A DNA stretch of 64,000 nt from Melastoma dodecandrum (GCA_029817715.1 JARUPY010000079.1:3100001-3164000); one strand, 5' to 3'; counted from the first letter of the stretch, positions 46,529 to 58,091 are shown. Translations and numbers: made by a program. Notes: generated by a model not told the origin, from the sequence alone.

Positions 46529-49500
46529 CAGAATGAGGGAGCTGGTGGCTCTAGGTTGAAACACCCATGGGCGAAGGGAAGAAAGCATTGAGGTTGGAGC
46601 TCGGTCCCCGTGGGTCGTGGATCTAATGACGAGATGAGTCGAGAGGTGGGGCTCGGAGGCGTTCACAAGACGACTGCTTTGAAGTCGTGGAGGCGGTCCT
46701 GTGAAGAGGGTGCCTGTTGGATCGTTCAGGAACACTAAGAGGGGGGTGAATTAGTGTTTATAACTTTTTCGCCCTTTCTCAGAATGAGAACTGCTTTGCT
46801 GTAACCGTTACGACTTAATCGTTGGATTCTCGTACTAGTGTTTACGCGATCGTAAGGGACACAGTAGTTTATAGCGGTTCGGCCTTAATCGACCTACGTC
46901 CACTTTCCACCGTAGAGGTGATTCCACTATTTGAAAATAGTGGGTGCAAAGAGCCCTTGCACTAGGCGTAAGTTTTTCTCACAAAGTGAGATTTAGAATC
47001 CCGTACAACAGATGATCACTCCTGGCAACGGTCAGCTCCTCACACAGTGGACGTCTGCTCGTGTCCAGCAGAATGATGCTCACGCTCAGCAGTTGATTTC
47101 TCAAAGGATTCGCACACAGCTCGTTGTCGCTTAATATAAACCTGACTATCAAAGCAGAGAGACAACGTTGTGTTAGTATATAAATCCTCACAGATAATTC
47201 CTTACAGTGAAGAATGGCTTCTCAGAGAGCAGCCCGTTTCTGCTTCACAGCGAAGGAATGCTTCGGCACTTGTTTGCTCAGAAGAGGATTTCCACAAAGA
47301 TTTCGTCCCTTCTCAGGATGATCCTGTCTATAAGCGCAAGAGAGACAACCACAAAGTTGATCAAATAGATCACCACAAAGATCACGAAGAGAAGAACCAC
47401 AAAGATCACAAAGAGAACCACAAAGACCACTTAGAAGGTATCCGTCCTACACTCAGTTCGGCCGTGCACGGTTACCACAGCCGTGACTCACTGCACTGCA
47501 CACCCAGTGCCTAGGGTGGAATTTTCCGATCCGTTGGCTTCCACGCAACCTGCTTTACTAACCCTCTGTATCAGGCGTTCAAGACTTCTGCACAGCACCC
47601 CTGTGCTTGGGAGGAACTCTTTCCACTCCGGCGGCGTTCCCAACTCCTGCTCTACCCTGTAGGAACGAAACTTCTGGCGCGCACCCGCAAGTGCGTGTCT
47701 AACTGCTCAAACTCCGTAGGCTCGAGACTTCCCTGCGAAAAGACACGACAAGAACGGCTTCTTGCCGATGGGTCAGCAACCGGTTACTGCAATCAGCACA
47801 GGTATTCACTTAGCTTCCCTCAGACGATTCGCCGGCTGCTCGTTGAACGCACCGAGCACACCTAGTCCCTCTCACGACGATCAAGGAATCTGAACTCAGC
47901 CCCTTGACGCCCTCGCACGCAGTTTGCGAGCAATAAGAACCCGGAGACACTTAGCACCTTCCGCTCTCCGTCGACCACTTAGACCACTCAGCCACTCAGC
48001 CCACTTAGAAATCGTTCGAAAACGACTTGAGATTATGTGAGGGTCGTCTGGTATAAAAAGGAACGAAACAAATAATCGATTTCCCAAAAACGAATAATTT
48101 GTTTCCTAAATCAGAATACAGGAAGCTGTAATCGTGGATCAGCAACAGGATGCTCAACGGTCATAATGATCAAGAAGGGAAGGAAATCTTTGATGATATT
48201 CCTTGCACGTATAATCTTATCAGATTAAATAATGATTATCAGAATCAGATAATATATTTAATCATTAAATATAATTAGACTGCAATAAGCAAATCTGGAA
48301 TAATAATTATTCTTTCATCAGCGCAATAACGCAGAATAGTTTTGCTGTAATGCAGCAAGGTCTTTCTTAAGTGTAACGACACATTGCTTAGGTTGCAGCG
48401 TAACATTGCTTATGTTGCAGCGTAACATTGCTGCAGGATATCCAAGAAATATTTTGTTTCCAAAATTAAACTTGGAAAGCTAATCTCGCAATATTTAGAT
48501 GCCTAAACATTTATAATGAGATCATTAAGCTAGATTAAATGAACTTGGACACTCAGACGAATATTCTGAATTAGCCCAAAATAAAATGTGAATATTAGAA
48601 AATATGTTTCCATATTTTCAGTGTTTGTGCGTAAAATCACAGTAACATTTTACTGTAACGCAGCAAACTGTAATTGTTGCTTGCTGTGATTCAGCAACAC
48701 ATTTCTCAAGCTCATCACTAAGAATAAGCGAAGTGTTACAGCGACTAGCTTCTCAAGCTCATCATCAAAACCAGGACTAACAGTGCCGGGAAGCCAGATC
48801 TGAGAAGCGAAGAACTGCCGCCATGGTGCGCACAAGCAACGAGTTACTACCACAAGAGTTTCTGTTGCTAAGCTCGGGAGGTGTTTGCCAGAGTCAATAT
48901 AGCTAGTGTTGCTGTGCTAGATGCCGAAGAGGCTGACCCGATTGTGGGTTTGAGAACCTCGTCGTGGACAACCCAGTTGAGCGTGGGATGAAGTTGGGAC
49001 TTCAACCGAGTATGGTCTCGTCAGGAAGAATAGAAGGATAGAGTAGTGTCACCATGCCTGAACTTTACTAGTAGCGTGATAAGAGCAAGGGTACCGAAGA
49101 ATATGTCCGGGACGGAGGGCAAGGGGCTTGGAGCTTTTCCTACAGAACCATGGGAAACTGGACGCCGGTGCTGGAGGAGTTCGCCAGCTGAACCATAGGA
49201 ATCAGGAAACGCTGATGTTGTAGACGGAATCGTCGAGGGTCGCAACGCTGGGAGTTGGTCAAATTTGGGGAATTGTCGGGACTGGCGGAGATGAGGATGA
49301 TGAAGCAGGGGGCCCGAGACCATTGTTGCTGGTTGTGAGAAATAAAAAATCTGAAGCTACTGCCGCGTCGAAGGAAGGCTCGGCCGGCTAGGAAGTAAGC
49401 TGATGCAATTTCTACCTTGGGTGATGATTTTTCCTTTTTCGTAAATGATTCTTCTTGAAGTGTCTCTCTCAAGTCTCTCTCTTCTCTCTCAGTGTGTTGT

Positions 49501-52500
49501 CTGCTGCTTCGTGTTTAGCTATTTATAGGGAGTAGGTAGTGACTTTATTATTACTTTTCATTTGAATTTTTCTATGATTTTTCCTGATTTTATGTGATTT
49601 TTTATGGATTTTATGTATTTTTGTACATTTTTCATGATTTTGTGCATTTTTGTTGATCTTTCATGATTTTGTACATTTTTGTAGATTTTATTATATTTGA
49701 AAACCAGAATCAGGGAGCTAGATGGTGGCTTTAGGTTGAAACACCCATGGACGAAGGGTAAAAAGCGTCGAGGTTGGAGCTTGGTCGCCGTGGGTCGTGG
49801 ATCTAATGACGAGATGAGTCGAGAGGTGGGGCTCGGAGGCGTTCACAAGACGACTGCTTTGAAGTCGTGGAGGCGGTCCTGTGAAGAGGGTGCCGGGAAG
49901 CCAGATCTGAGAAGCGAAGAACTGCCGCCATGGTGTGCACGAGCAACGGGTTGCTACCACGAGAGTTTCTGCTGCTGAGCTCGGGAGGTGATTGCCAGAG
50001 TCAATATAGCTAGTGTTGCTGCGCTAGTTGTCGAAGAGGCTGACCCGATTGCGGGTTTGAGAACCTCGTCGTGGACAACCCAGTTGAGCATGGGATGAAG
50101 TTGGGACTTCAACCGAGTATGGTCTCATCAGGAAGAATAGAAGGGTAGAATAGTGTCACCATGCCTGAACTTTACCAGCGGTGTGATAGGAGCAAGGGTA
50201 CCGAAGAATATGTCCGGGATGGAGGGCAAGGGGCTTGGAGTTTTTCCCACAGAACCATGGGAAACTGGACGCCGGTGCAGGAGGAGTTCGCCAGCTGAAC
50301 AATAGGAGTCGGGAAACGCTGATGTTGTAGACGGAATCGTCGAGGGTCGCAACGCTGGGAGTTGGTCAAATTTGGGGAATTGTCGGGACAGGCGGAGATG
50401 AGGATGATGAAGCAGGGGGGCCGAGACCATCGTTGCTGGTTGTGAGAAATAAAAAATCTGAAGTTATTGCCGCGTCGAAGGAAGGCTCGGCCGGCTGGGA
50501 TGTAAGCTGATGCAATTTCTACCTTGGGTGATGATTTTTCCTTTTTCGTAAATGATTCTTCTTGAAGTGCCTCTCTCAAGTCTGTCTCTTCTCTCTCACT
50601 GTGCTGTCTGCTTCTCCGGGGCTAGCTATTTATAGGGAGTAGATAGTGACTTTATTATTACTTTTCATTTGATTTTTCTATGATTTCTCCTGATTTTATG
50701 TGATTTTTTATGGATTTTATGTATTTTTGTACATTTTTCATGATTTTGTGCATTTTTATAGATTTTATTATATCTGAAAACCAGAATCAGGGAGCTAGAT
50801 GGTGGCTTTAGGTTGAATGGGCGAAGGGAAGAAAGCGTCGATGTTGGAGCTTGGTCGCCGTGGGTCGTGGATCTAATGACGAGATGGGTCGAGAGGTGGG
50901 GCGGAGGCTTTCACAAGACGACTACTTTGAAGCGATGAGCGGTCCTGTGAAGAGGGTGCCGGGAAGCCAGATTTGAGAAGCGGAGAACTGCCACCATGGT
51001 GCGTACGAGCAACGGGTTGCTACCACGAGAGTTTCTGTTGCTGAGCTCGGGAGGTAATTGCTAGAGTCAATATTGCTTGTGTTGCTGCGCTGATTGCCGA
51101 AGATGCTGAGTGGGTTTGAGAACCTCGTCGTGGACAACCCAGTTGAGCCGTGGGATGAACTTGGGACTTCAACCGAATCTGGTCTCGTCAGGAAGAATAG
51201 GAGGGTAGAGTAGTGTCACCACACCTGGACTTTATGGCAGCGGCATGACAGAAGCAAACGTACTGAGGAATATGTCCGGGACGGAGGGCAAGGGGCTTGA
51301 AGTTTCTCCCACAGGATCATGGGAAACTGGACGCCGGTGCAGGAGGAGTTGGGCAGCCGAACCGTAGGAGTCGGGAAACGCTGATGTTGTAGCCGGAATC
51401 ATCGAGGGTCGCAACGCTGGGAGTTGGTCAAATTTGGGAAATTGTCTGGACTGGCGTAGATGAGGATGTTGAAGCAGGGGGGACCGAGACCATCGTTGCT
51501 GGTTGTGAGAAATAAAAAATCTGAAGCTCGGCCGGCTGGGATGTAAGCTGATGCAATTTCTATCTTGGGTGATGATTTTTGCTTTTTCGTAAATGATTCT
51601 TCTTGAAGTGTCTCTCTCAAGTCTGTCTCTTCTCTCTCAGTGTGTTGTCTACTTCTCCGGGTCTAGCTATTTATAAGGAGCAGGTAGTGACTTTATTATT
51701 ACTTTTTATTTGATTTTTTCTGTGATTTTTCCTGATTTTATGTGATTTTTTATGGATTTTATGTATTTTTGTACATTTTTCATGATTTTGTGCATTTTTG
51801 TTGATCTTTCATGATTTTGTGCATTTTTGTAGATTTTATTATATCTCAAAACCAGAATCAGGGAGCTAGATGGTGGCTTTAGGTTGAAACACCCATGGGC
51901 GAAGGAAAGAAAGCGTCGAGGTTGAAGCTTGGTCGACGTGGTTCGTGGATCTAATGACGTGATGAGTCGAGAGGTGGGGCGGAGGCTTTCACAAGACGAC
52001 TACTTTGAAACCGAGGAGCGGTCCTGTGAAGAGGGTGCCGGGAAGCCAGATCTAAGAAGCGGAGAACTGCCACCATGGTGCACACGAGCAACGGGTTGCT
52101 ACCACGAGAAATTTTGTTGCTGAGCTTGGGAGGTAATTGCTAGAGTCAATATAGCTAGTGTTGCTGCGTTGATTGCCGAAGAGGCTGAGCGGGTTTGACG
52201 TCGTGGACAACCCAGTTGAGAACTTGGGAGTTCAACCGAGTCTGGTCTCGTCAGGAAGAATAGGAGGGTAGAGTAGTGTCACCACGCCTGGACTTTACGG
52301 CAGCGGCGTGACAGAAGCAAACGTACTGAGGAATATATCCGGGACGGAGGGCAAGGGGCTTGAAGTTTCTCCCACAGGATCATGGGAAACTGGACGCCGG
52401 TGCTGGAAGAGTTGGGCAGCCGAACCGTAGGAGTCGGGAAACGCTGATGTTGTAGCCGGAATCGTCGAGGGTCGCAACGTTGGGAGTTAGTCAAATTTGG

Positions 52501-52975
52501 AGAATTGTCGGGACTGGCGAAAGTGAGGATGATTGAAGCAGGGGCTGAGACCATCGTTGGTTGTTAGAAATAAAAATAATCAAAGTAGACAAATTCACAT
52601 AATTAAACGGAAGCAAAGGAAAGAAGCTATCGGGTGTCGAAGACGTCTGGATAGAGGAGTGATCTGAGGCCGCCAAGGAATAATCTGAAGCTACTGCCAC
52701 GTCGAAGGAAGGCTCGGCCGAATGTAATATAATCTGATGCAATTTCTACCCAGAAACTAGAAGAAAAATACTACCTTGGGTGATGATTTTTCCTTTTTCG
52801 GAACGATTCTTCTTGAAGTGTCTCTCTCAAGTCTGTCTCTTTTCTCTGATTGTGTTATATGCTTATCCGGCTCTAGCTATTTATAGGAAGCTGGTGACTT
52901 TATTATTATTTTTCATTAGAGTTTTTATAAATTTTTTAACTTACAGGTCAACAAAGCAATTCGAGTCCCTTGCAT
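46529..52975. repeat. Tandem array of four ~1.07-kb units, first one split by a solo LTR
   Basis: The landmark ACCAGAATCAGGGAGCTAGA starts units at about 46529 (variant), 49703, 50779 and 51852, and TGATGATTTTTCCTTTTTCG recurs at 49424, 50528, 51573 (variant) and 52785. Unit spacing is about 1076 and 1073 bp; unit 1 is about 1101 bp once the inserted 2068-bp LTR and duplicated 5 bp are removed. Each unit, read on the minus strand, has a TATAAATAGCTA core promoter-like box followed by a GAGAGAGAAGAGAGAG-rich leader and an open but ATG-poor frame (CDPRRFRLQHQRF, HRRPVSHGSVG), with no domain I know. Unit ends carry CATGATTTTGTGCATTTTTG subrepeats. Confidence 0.85.
46715..48782. mobile_element. 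Solo LTR (2068 bp) with perfect GTGCC duplication, inserted in array unit 1
   Basis: Begins TGTTGGATCGTTCAGG and ends CCAGGACTAACA. The flanks 46710-46714 and 48783-48787 are both GTGCC. Array unit 2 shows the uninterrupted site (GAAGAGGGTGCCGGGAAGCC near 49885), which proves insertion into a pre-existing unit. Same family and orientation as 25815-27811. Internal words shared with that copy include CACTAAGAGGGGGGTGAATT, CGACCTACGTCCACTTTCC and CTTCTTGCCGATGGGT. No coding domains. Confidence 0.9.
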
Positions 52976-53096
52976 CCTATCCACTTCTTAATTCGGTTAT
53001 TACTTTTAAAGTGTGTTTTCCATTCATATCTAGAAGTTAAAACTATTTCTGGATAGCCAGATGTGGTCGCACTTCTATGTTGCCACCGACATAATC

Positions 53097-53425
53097 TTTT
53101 TTTTTTATATCAGCGGGGTTCGTGGTGGACTTACTTTTTGCGAGCCCTCTCACGAGGTTCGGAGGCTTTTTTATAAGCCTGCGAACCTCAGGCCCTGCCC
53201 CTCTACATCCCCTTTGGGCCCGACTTGAGGCCTGCTCCCCTGTCGATCCAATTTCAGTTGAGGCCCAAAGGCCCAAGAGGTGGGCGGCTCCTGGGCTTTA
53301 TTAGCCATCACCCAGGAGACCAACCTTAATTTTCCAAGTGGAGTGTACGTGATGGGATTCGAACAAGGGATCATGACAAGGTTCCAAACACTCACCACCC
53401 ACCTTACGCCACTTGGGTGTCCTTG
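53097..53425 (-). mobile_element. tRNA-derived SINE candidate
   Basis: Read on the minus strand it starts near CCTTGCAAGGACACCC, then has an A-box-like TGGCGTAAGGTGGG and a B-box-like TTGTTCGAATCCC about 45 bp later, followed by a unique body. It ends in an A-rich tail at about 53097-53107 (T run on the + strand). Size near 330 bp. Target-site duplications were not found by eye. Confidence 0.6.
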
Positions 53426-53599
53426 CAAGGACCCGCCGAATCATGACATCAAGTAGAGGGCTGCAAGTAAGGTCAAAGGCACGATTCTTTTCATCTTGTA
53501 GTTCAATTATTGTAACATAACTTCTCACGTTTATTGCCGATCTTCTTCTTTACACATTGAACATGAGTAGGAGCCAAACAAAGCATCAGCGGATTGTGC

Positions 53600-54745
53600 C
53601 ACCTGTGGACTTTGTGGATACCTATGACTGGTGACTTGAGCATCCTTCGGAATTTAGACCTGCAGACTGATGCACAGTGCATCATTCTGGTGGAGAAGGT
53701 ATATTGGGGATGTAAGGATTTAGCTGCTGTTGGTGACAAGTTTCCATACCCCGAGTTTATGCCATTTTTGGGGCTGTGTATTCCTTAGCATGCCATTTTC
53801 CAACGGCTGGCAGAAGATGGTCGTTTTAATTAGATTCCGAGCATATTAATCACAGCCAAAGGCTATCCAGATATCGCAACCAGGTTAGGCCAATTCTTTT
53901 AGTTGATATCCAGAGAAATGTAAGGGGTAGATATTCTTTGTAGTAAATGGCACGGTAAAAAAAGATAATCAAAAGGAATCAAATTGAATAAGAGGAAGTT
54001 TAAGGGGGCGAAAGAAAAACAGGGGGACCATGGCCCCATTGGGTCACCTGGCTCCGCCACTGTTTTTAGTATTGCTATATTTCAAGTATTTGCTTCATCT
54101 GCTAAGGCAAAGCTTTCCAAACCTGGCAATTCTTGCCGTGGTGGATTAGTGAGGACATTATTCCCTAGGCTCTTTCACCACGCATTTTATCAGTTCGGGG
54201 TGCCTCTTAAATGTAAAATTTTACCTGGCAAAGGAACTCTGCTGGGTTAGCTGTATTTTCCACCTTTTTAGTATGGAAGCATTGGAATGGGACTTGGCGG
54301 AGCCTTTCGATATGGTTTGCTTATACATTAGTTTCTTTTTTCGTCGTGTATTGAACTCGATTGTTATTATTTGTCAGCTTGCAACGTGAAGTGGCTGGGA
54401 AAACGAGGGGACGAATTGAACCTAATACCGGAAGGATCCCTGAAACTCCACTGAGGCCGAAGGACTCGCAAGTTGAGAAAATCTTGATATCATCAGGATT
54501 TATCTCGGTTGAAAACTGCACTTTCCTTTTATGAACCAGAGGAACCGAGACTACTCAATTGATCCGAGGGTTGTTGTCTTGACAGGAAAGTTACAAGGAA
54601 GAGCGGACGCTGATGATGCAGAAAGGTCAAAGAGTGGAGATTGAATCTCTGTACTATCACAGCTACGACTTCTTAGGGAAATACATAATGAAGAAGATTC
54701 TACAAGTCGATTGTAGCTTACAAACGACTCGCTTTCCAATGCCAA
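53600..54745 (+). pseudogene. SPO11-3: DNA topoisomerase 6 subunit A (SPO11-3 type), decayed fragment
   Basis: Intron-containing remnant of the plant TOP6A C-terminal half. An exon ending at 53698 reads DLSILRNLDLQTDAQCIILV-EK. Exon 53789-53883 reads HAIFQRLAEDGRFN, stop, then IPSILITAKGYPDIATR. About 54239-54311 reads AGLAVFSTF then, after a frame slip, YGSIGMGLGGAFRY. Next is CNVKWLGKRGDELNLIPEGS, a frameshift, and LRPKDSQVEKILISSGFI. The last exon (from about 54586) reads YKEERTLMMQKGQRVEIESL and YHSYDFLGKYIMKKILQ. The N-terminal half is not present. Functional TOP6A works with TOP6B in endoreduplication; this copy cannot encode it. Confidence 0.85.
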
Positions 54746-54823
54746 AGGTAAAGCATGTATCAATTCTCGGGATATAACGAGTGACGCGCCCCTGTTTCTT
54801 TTAGTTCCATACTAGGAAAGAAA

Positions 54824-55360
54824 TTATTTATTGGTAAATACTGGCCAATAGTAAGGGTAATAGCCAACGTTGTCGTGATAAGTTTTCAGGAGTTCCTCCA
54901 CCTTCTTCTTCTCCTCCTCCTCCTTCTTCTTCTTCTCGGCCGCCTCCTTATTCTCTTCCTTGTTTGGTCCAGCGGACTCGATAGCTGCATCCATCAGCTT
55001 CCTCAACTTGCACACAACTTCGTATGGATCTATGTTGCCGATCACCGTCAACGTCTTCTTCTCCCTGTCCACCTTCATTGACTCGACGCCTTCACCATGA
55101 AAACACAAGGTAAACGCATCAGACTACTACTTCTTTTTCTGTTTCCACGAATCATTTTTCCACATTAGCTATGCACATGACCATTACCTTCAAGTTTGGA
55201 AACTGCTTTCATCGCCCTGCTGCTTGATTTGGGATTATTCAAGTCGTACACCTTCAACACCACTTTCTAGAAAAGAAAAAAAAGAGTAAGTAAGCTCCAC
55301 AACAACAACAACAATACCAAAACCAATCAATTTGGGCTTATCCCATAAACTCACCATCAT
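54824..55360 (-). CDS. HMA-domain protein lacking CxxC, copy 1 (116 aa, 3 exons)
   Basis: Exons 55355-55360 (Met-Met only), 55188-55266, 54824-55089; phases match, 351 nt. The ferredoxin-like heavy-metal-associated fold is recognisable: KVVLKVYDLNN, AMKAVSKLEGVESMKVDREK, KTLTVIGNIDPYEVVCKLRK. The metal-binding Cys-x-x-Cys expected in the first loop is missing (NNPKSSSRA). A Lys/Glu-rich linker (KEEEEKKKVEELLK) leads to a Tyr/Pro tail YYPYYWPVFTNK with no CaaX box. It resembles the HIPP39-like group of plants, which lack canonical metal ligands, but here without an isoprenylation site. Function unknown; metal binding is doubtful. Confidence 0.85.
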
Positions 55361-55472
55361 TTTTTCTCCTAAGATGCTATGCTTCTTGTAATCTCTGTAT
55401 TGCGAGGTGGGGAGGGAGAGGAAGAAGAGAGGAGTGGAGAGGTTGTTGAATAATGATGGGAGGATTGGGATA

Positions 55473-55480
55473 TATTTATA
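55473..55480 (-). promoter_or_regulatory. TATA box for HMA gene copy 1
   Basis: TATAAATA on the minus strand about 115 bp upstream of the ATG at 55360; a matching box precedes copy 2. Confidence 0.55.
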
Positions 55481-56019
55481 CTGAGGGGATGACATGAAGA
55501 TTGGTGCAATTGCTAGGAGGTTGGATAGAAATGTCAGAGAAATTTCGCCAATCCCCCCCCAGTGCAGTGAATGAAGGTGACGGTGACGGGGGTTCATTCG
55601 AACTATACCAAGTCAAATGCAAGCTCAAGAAGGAATTCGACAGGGAGCGTGGAATTAGGGACTTTCTAGAGAGCCCGAAGACCAAAAGGACCAAGAAAGC
55701 CTTCCGAAAGAGATAAGAACCAAAGGGTAGGTGGCTCCACTTCCCGTGCTCCCCACGAAGAACGTGAATCCCTAATAATCGTAGGGGAAATAAAAGCAAT
55801 GACCAAGCCGCTTTTGACGTTATCCTAGGAGTGAATGCCGCGTGAGAAAAGTTAAATCAAAAAAGGGGGGGAGAGGCTAAGAGGGGGCCGACATATCATT
55901 TTCCTTGACGCTAAATCTCATTATGATATTATGTTTTCTATTCGACCAGTCATATCAACGTAACATATATTTTAACGAGTTCTCTCATGTTCACTCATGT
56001 CCTTAACACCTCTCACCTT

Positions 56020-57145
56020 TAGGGGTGAAAATGAGCCGAGCCGCCGCGAGCTGCTCGCGAGCTAGCTCGGTCAAAGTCGAAACTCGAATTTGACCGAGCT
56101 CGGTTCGACTTTGACCGAGCTCGAGCCGAGCTCGAGCCGCTTCGTTCCGGCTCGTTAACGAAACGAGCCGAGCTCGAGCCGAAACACTAACAGCTCGAAG
56201 GCTCGCGAGCCTAATATTATATAATAAATTTTAATAATTTATTAATAAAAAATTAATAAAATTACCTAAAAAACTTTTTCCTTCCCCCTCCCCACACTCT
56301 GTGGTAAAAGCAAACCCTAAAGAAAAAACCTCTCTCTCCCTCTCCTTTTGGCGTGGCGATCTCCTCTCTTCATTAGATAAGTGGAAAATAATCGGCCTTT
56401 TCATACTTTGTGTCTCGCGAGGATCGGCCGGAGCGAGCGTCAAAAAGTACCGGAGAGGAGCTGGCCGAATTTTACGCCCGCGGGTAAGCGACAGAAAGAA
56501 GTGAAGGCGTCATAGTCAAGGTACGCTTCCCATCCCCTTACCCTCTCATATTGTGTTTGGGCATGATGATTCAAAGCACACAAAAATTAATAAAATTACC
56601 TAATAAAATTTTAAGATATTTATTGTCTTATTATTGTTATGGTGATTGTAATACTCTTTATAATATTTTATATGTAGGTGATGATGCTTATGATATTATT
56701 ATGATTTGTAATGAAGTTATACTGTGAAGATGTTTTAAGATTATGATTCTTGTGGTTTGTGATTGTTTTGATAAATCTGGTTCTATTTATGGAGATGTTT
56801 TGGGAGAATAGTTTGGAGATGTTTTGGAATTATGATTTTGTTGAAATATTTTGACAACATTGTTCATATTTATGTTTTGAAGTGAACTTTATTATATATG
56901 TTTTCGAGCCAACAGCCGAGTTCGAGTCAATGTCAATATATGTATATTTTGAAATCGAGCTCGAGCTTTCGAGCCGAGCATTCGAGCCAAGTTTAGGCTC
57001 GATCTACATTCGAGCCGAGCTCGAGCTCTCCATAATTGGAACGAGCCGAGTTCGAGCTCCAATTATTTGAGCTCGAGCTTTTCCTAATCGAGCCGAGCTC
57101 GAGCCTGGGAGTACTCGGTCTCGACTCGACTCATTTTCACCCCTA
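56020..57145. mobile_element. hAT-like non-autonomous transposon (about 1.13 kb)
   Basis: Left end TAGGGGTGAAAATGAGCCGA and right end TCGACTCATTTTCACCCCTA form terminal inverted repeats with one mismatch over about 20 bp. Flanking 8-mers are CTCACCTT (56012-56019) and CTCTCCTT (57146-57153), one difference, the duplication length of hAT elements. Subterminal regions on both sides are packed with GAGCCGAGCTCGAGC-type words. There is no transposase. The interior (about 56280-56520) holds ordinary sequence. Confidence 0.85.
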
Positions 57146-57411
57146 CTCTCCTTCCCCGACGTTTCAATAACGCCCTTCGACAAGTATAACAATTGCATCA
57201 TTATGCTTAAAAGGAAAAAACGCTTAGCTCAGGATTATTTCGTGACATGCTAATTAGGGACAAAGTCGAAGTTGCGAGATGTATTAAGCGATGGGGCCTC
57301 AAAGTTTAGATGGGTAAGGAGCACATCTTCCTGCCTCGTCTCGAAGGTTCAGTAGTTATCGGAATCTAACGAGTGATACCCCTATTTCTTTTGGTTCCGT
57401 ACTAGAAGAAA

Positions 57412-57955
57412 TCATTTCGTGTAAAACGATGGCCAATAATAAGGGTAATAGTCGCTATTGTAGTAGTAAGTTATCGGGGTTTCTTCATTCTTCTCCTTTT
57501 TCTCTTCCTTGTTCGGTCCGGCCGCCTCGATATCAACGTTCATTAGCTTCCTCAACTTGCACACGACGTTGTACACAACTATGTTGCCTACCACCGTCAA
57601 CGTCTTCTTCTCTTTGTCCACCGCCAGAGAGTCGACACCTTCACCATATGCATACACAAAAAGGAAAACACATCAATACAGTTCCTTTTTCTTCTTCGTC
57701 AACTATCACCATGAACATGTGTTGTTATTATTATTAACCTTCAATAGAGGAAACCGTCTTCAACGCCTTCCTCTGCGATTTGGGGTCGTGCAAGTCGTGC
57801 ACCTTCAACACCAGTTTCTTTAAAACGAAAAGAGTAAGCAAGGCTCAACAACGACGAGACTACGATTAAAAAAAAAAAGAAACTCATTTGAAATGTAAAA
57901 CGCAGCATCACTTATTTCGGGCTACGGAATGACGACATATGCTCACCATCACCAT
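57412..57955 (-). CDS. HMA-domain protein lacking CxxC, copy 2 (104 aa, 3 exons)
   Basis: Exons 57947-57955 (Met-Val-Met), 57739-57817, 57412-57638, 315 nt with matching phases and the same intron positions as copy 1. HMA core KLVLKVHDLHDPKSQRKALK, VSSIEGVDSLAVDKEKKTLT, VVGNIVVYNVVCKLRKLM. No CxxC, no CaaX, tail YYNSDYYPYYWPSFYTK. The Lys/Glu linker is shorter than in copy 1, which explains the smaller size. The two genes and their TATA boxes are a local tandem duplication, now separated by the hAT-like element. Confidence 0.85.
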
Positions 57956-58083
57956 CTTTCTCTTCTAAGATGTTTTGTTTCTGATGGATATAGGCTCGAG
58001 GGCGATGAATCAGCGGACAGAATATGGGGCGGGTGGTAAAACCTCTTTTTGGTTTGATGGTCGATGAATGATGGGAGGGGGCA

Positions 58084-58091
58084 TATTTATA
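58084..58091 (-). promoter_or_regulatory. TATA box for HMA gene copy 2
   Basis: TATAAATA on the minus strand about 130 bp upstream of ATG 57955, in a context similar to the copy 1 promoter (ATGATGGGAG on the + strand nearby). Confidence 0.5.

Noticed and set aside
49021..52742. Repeated minus-strand ORFs of 60-135 codons in the tandem array
   Set aside because: Starts are mostly non-ATG, frames shift between units and no domain is recognised; treated as repeat sequence, not genes.
53984..54250. 88-codon ORF inside the TOP6A pseudogene
   Set aside because: Overlaps decayed TOP6A sequence and a transposon-like GGCTCCGCCACTG word; starts lie in inserted DNA.
56231..56504. Possible captured gene fragment inside the hAT-like element
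   Set aside because: Neither strand gives a recognisable protein; cannot be supported without a search.
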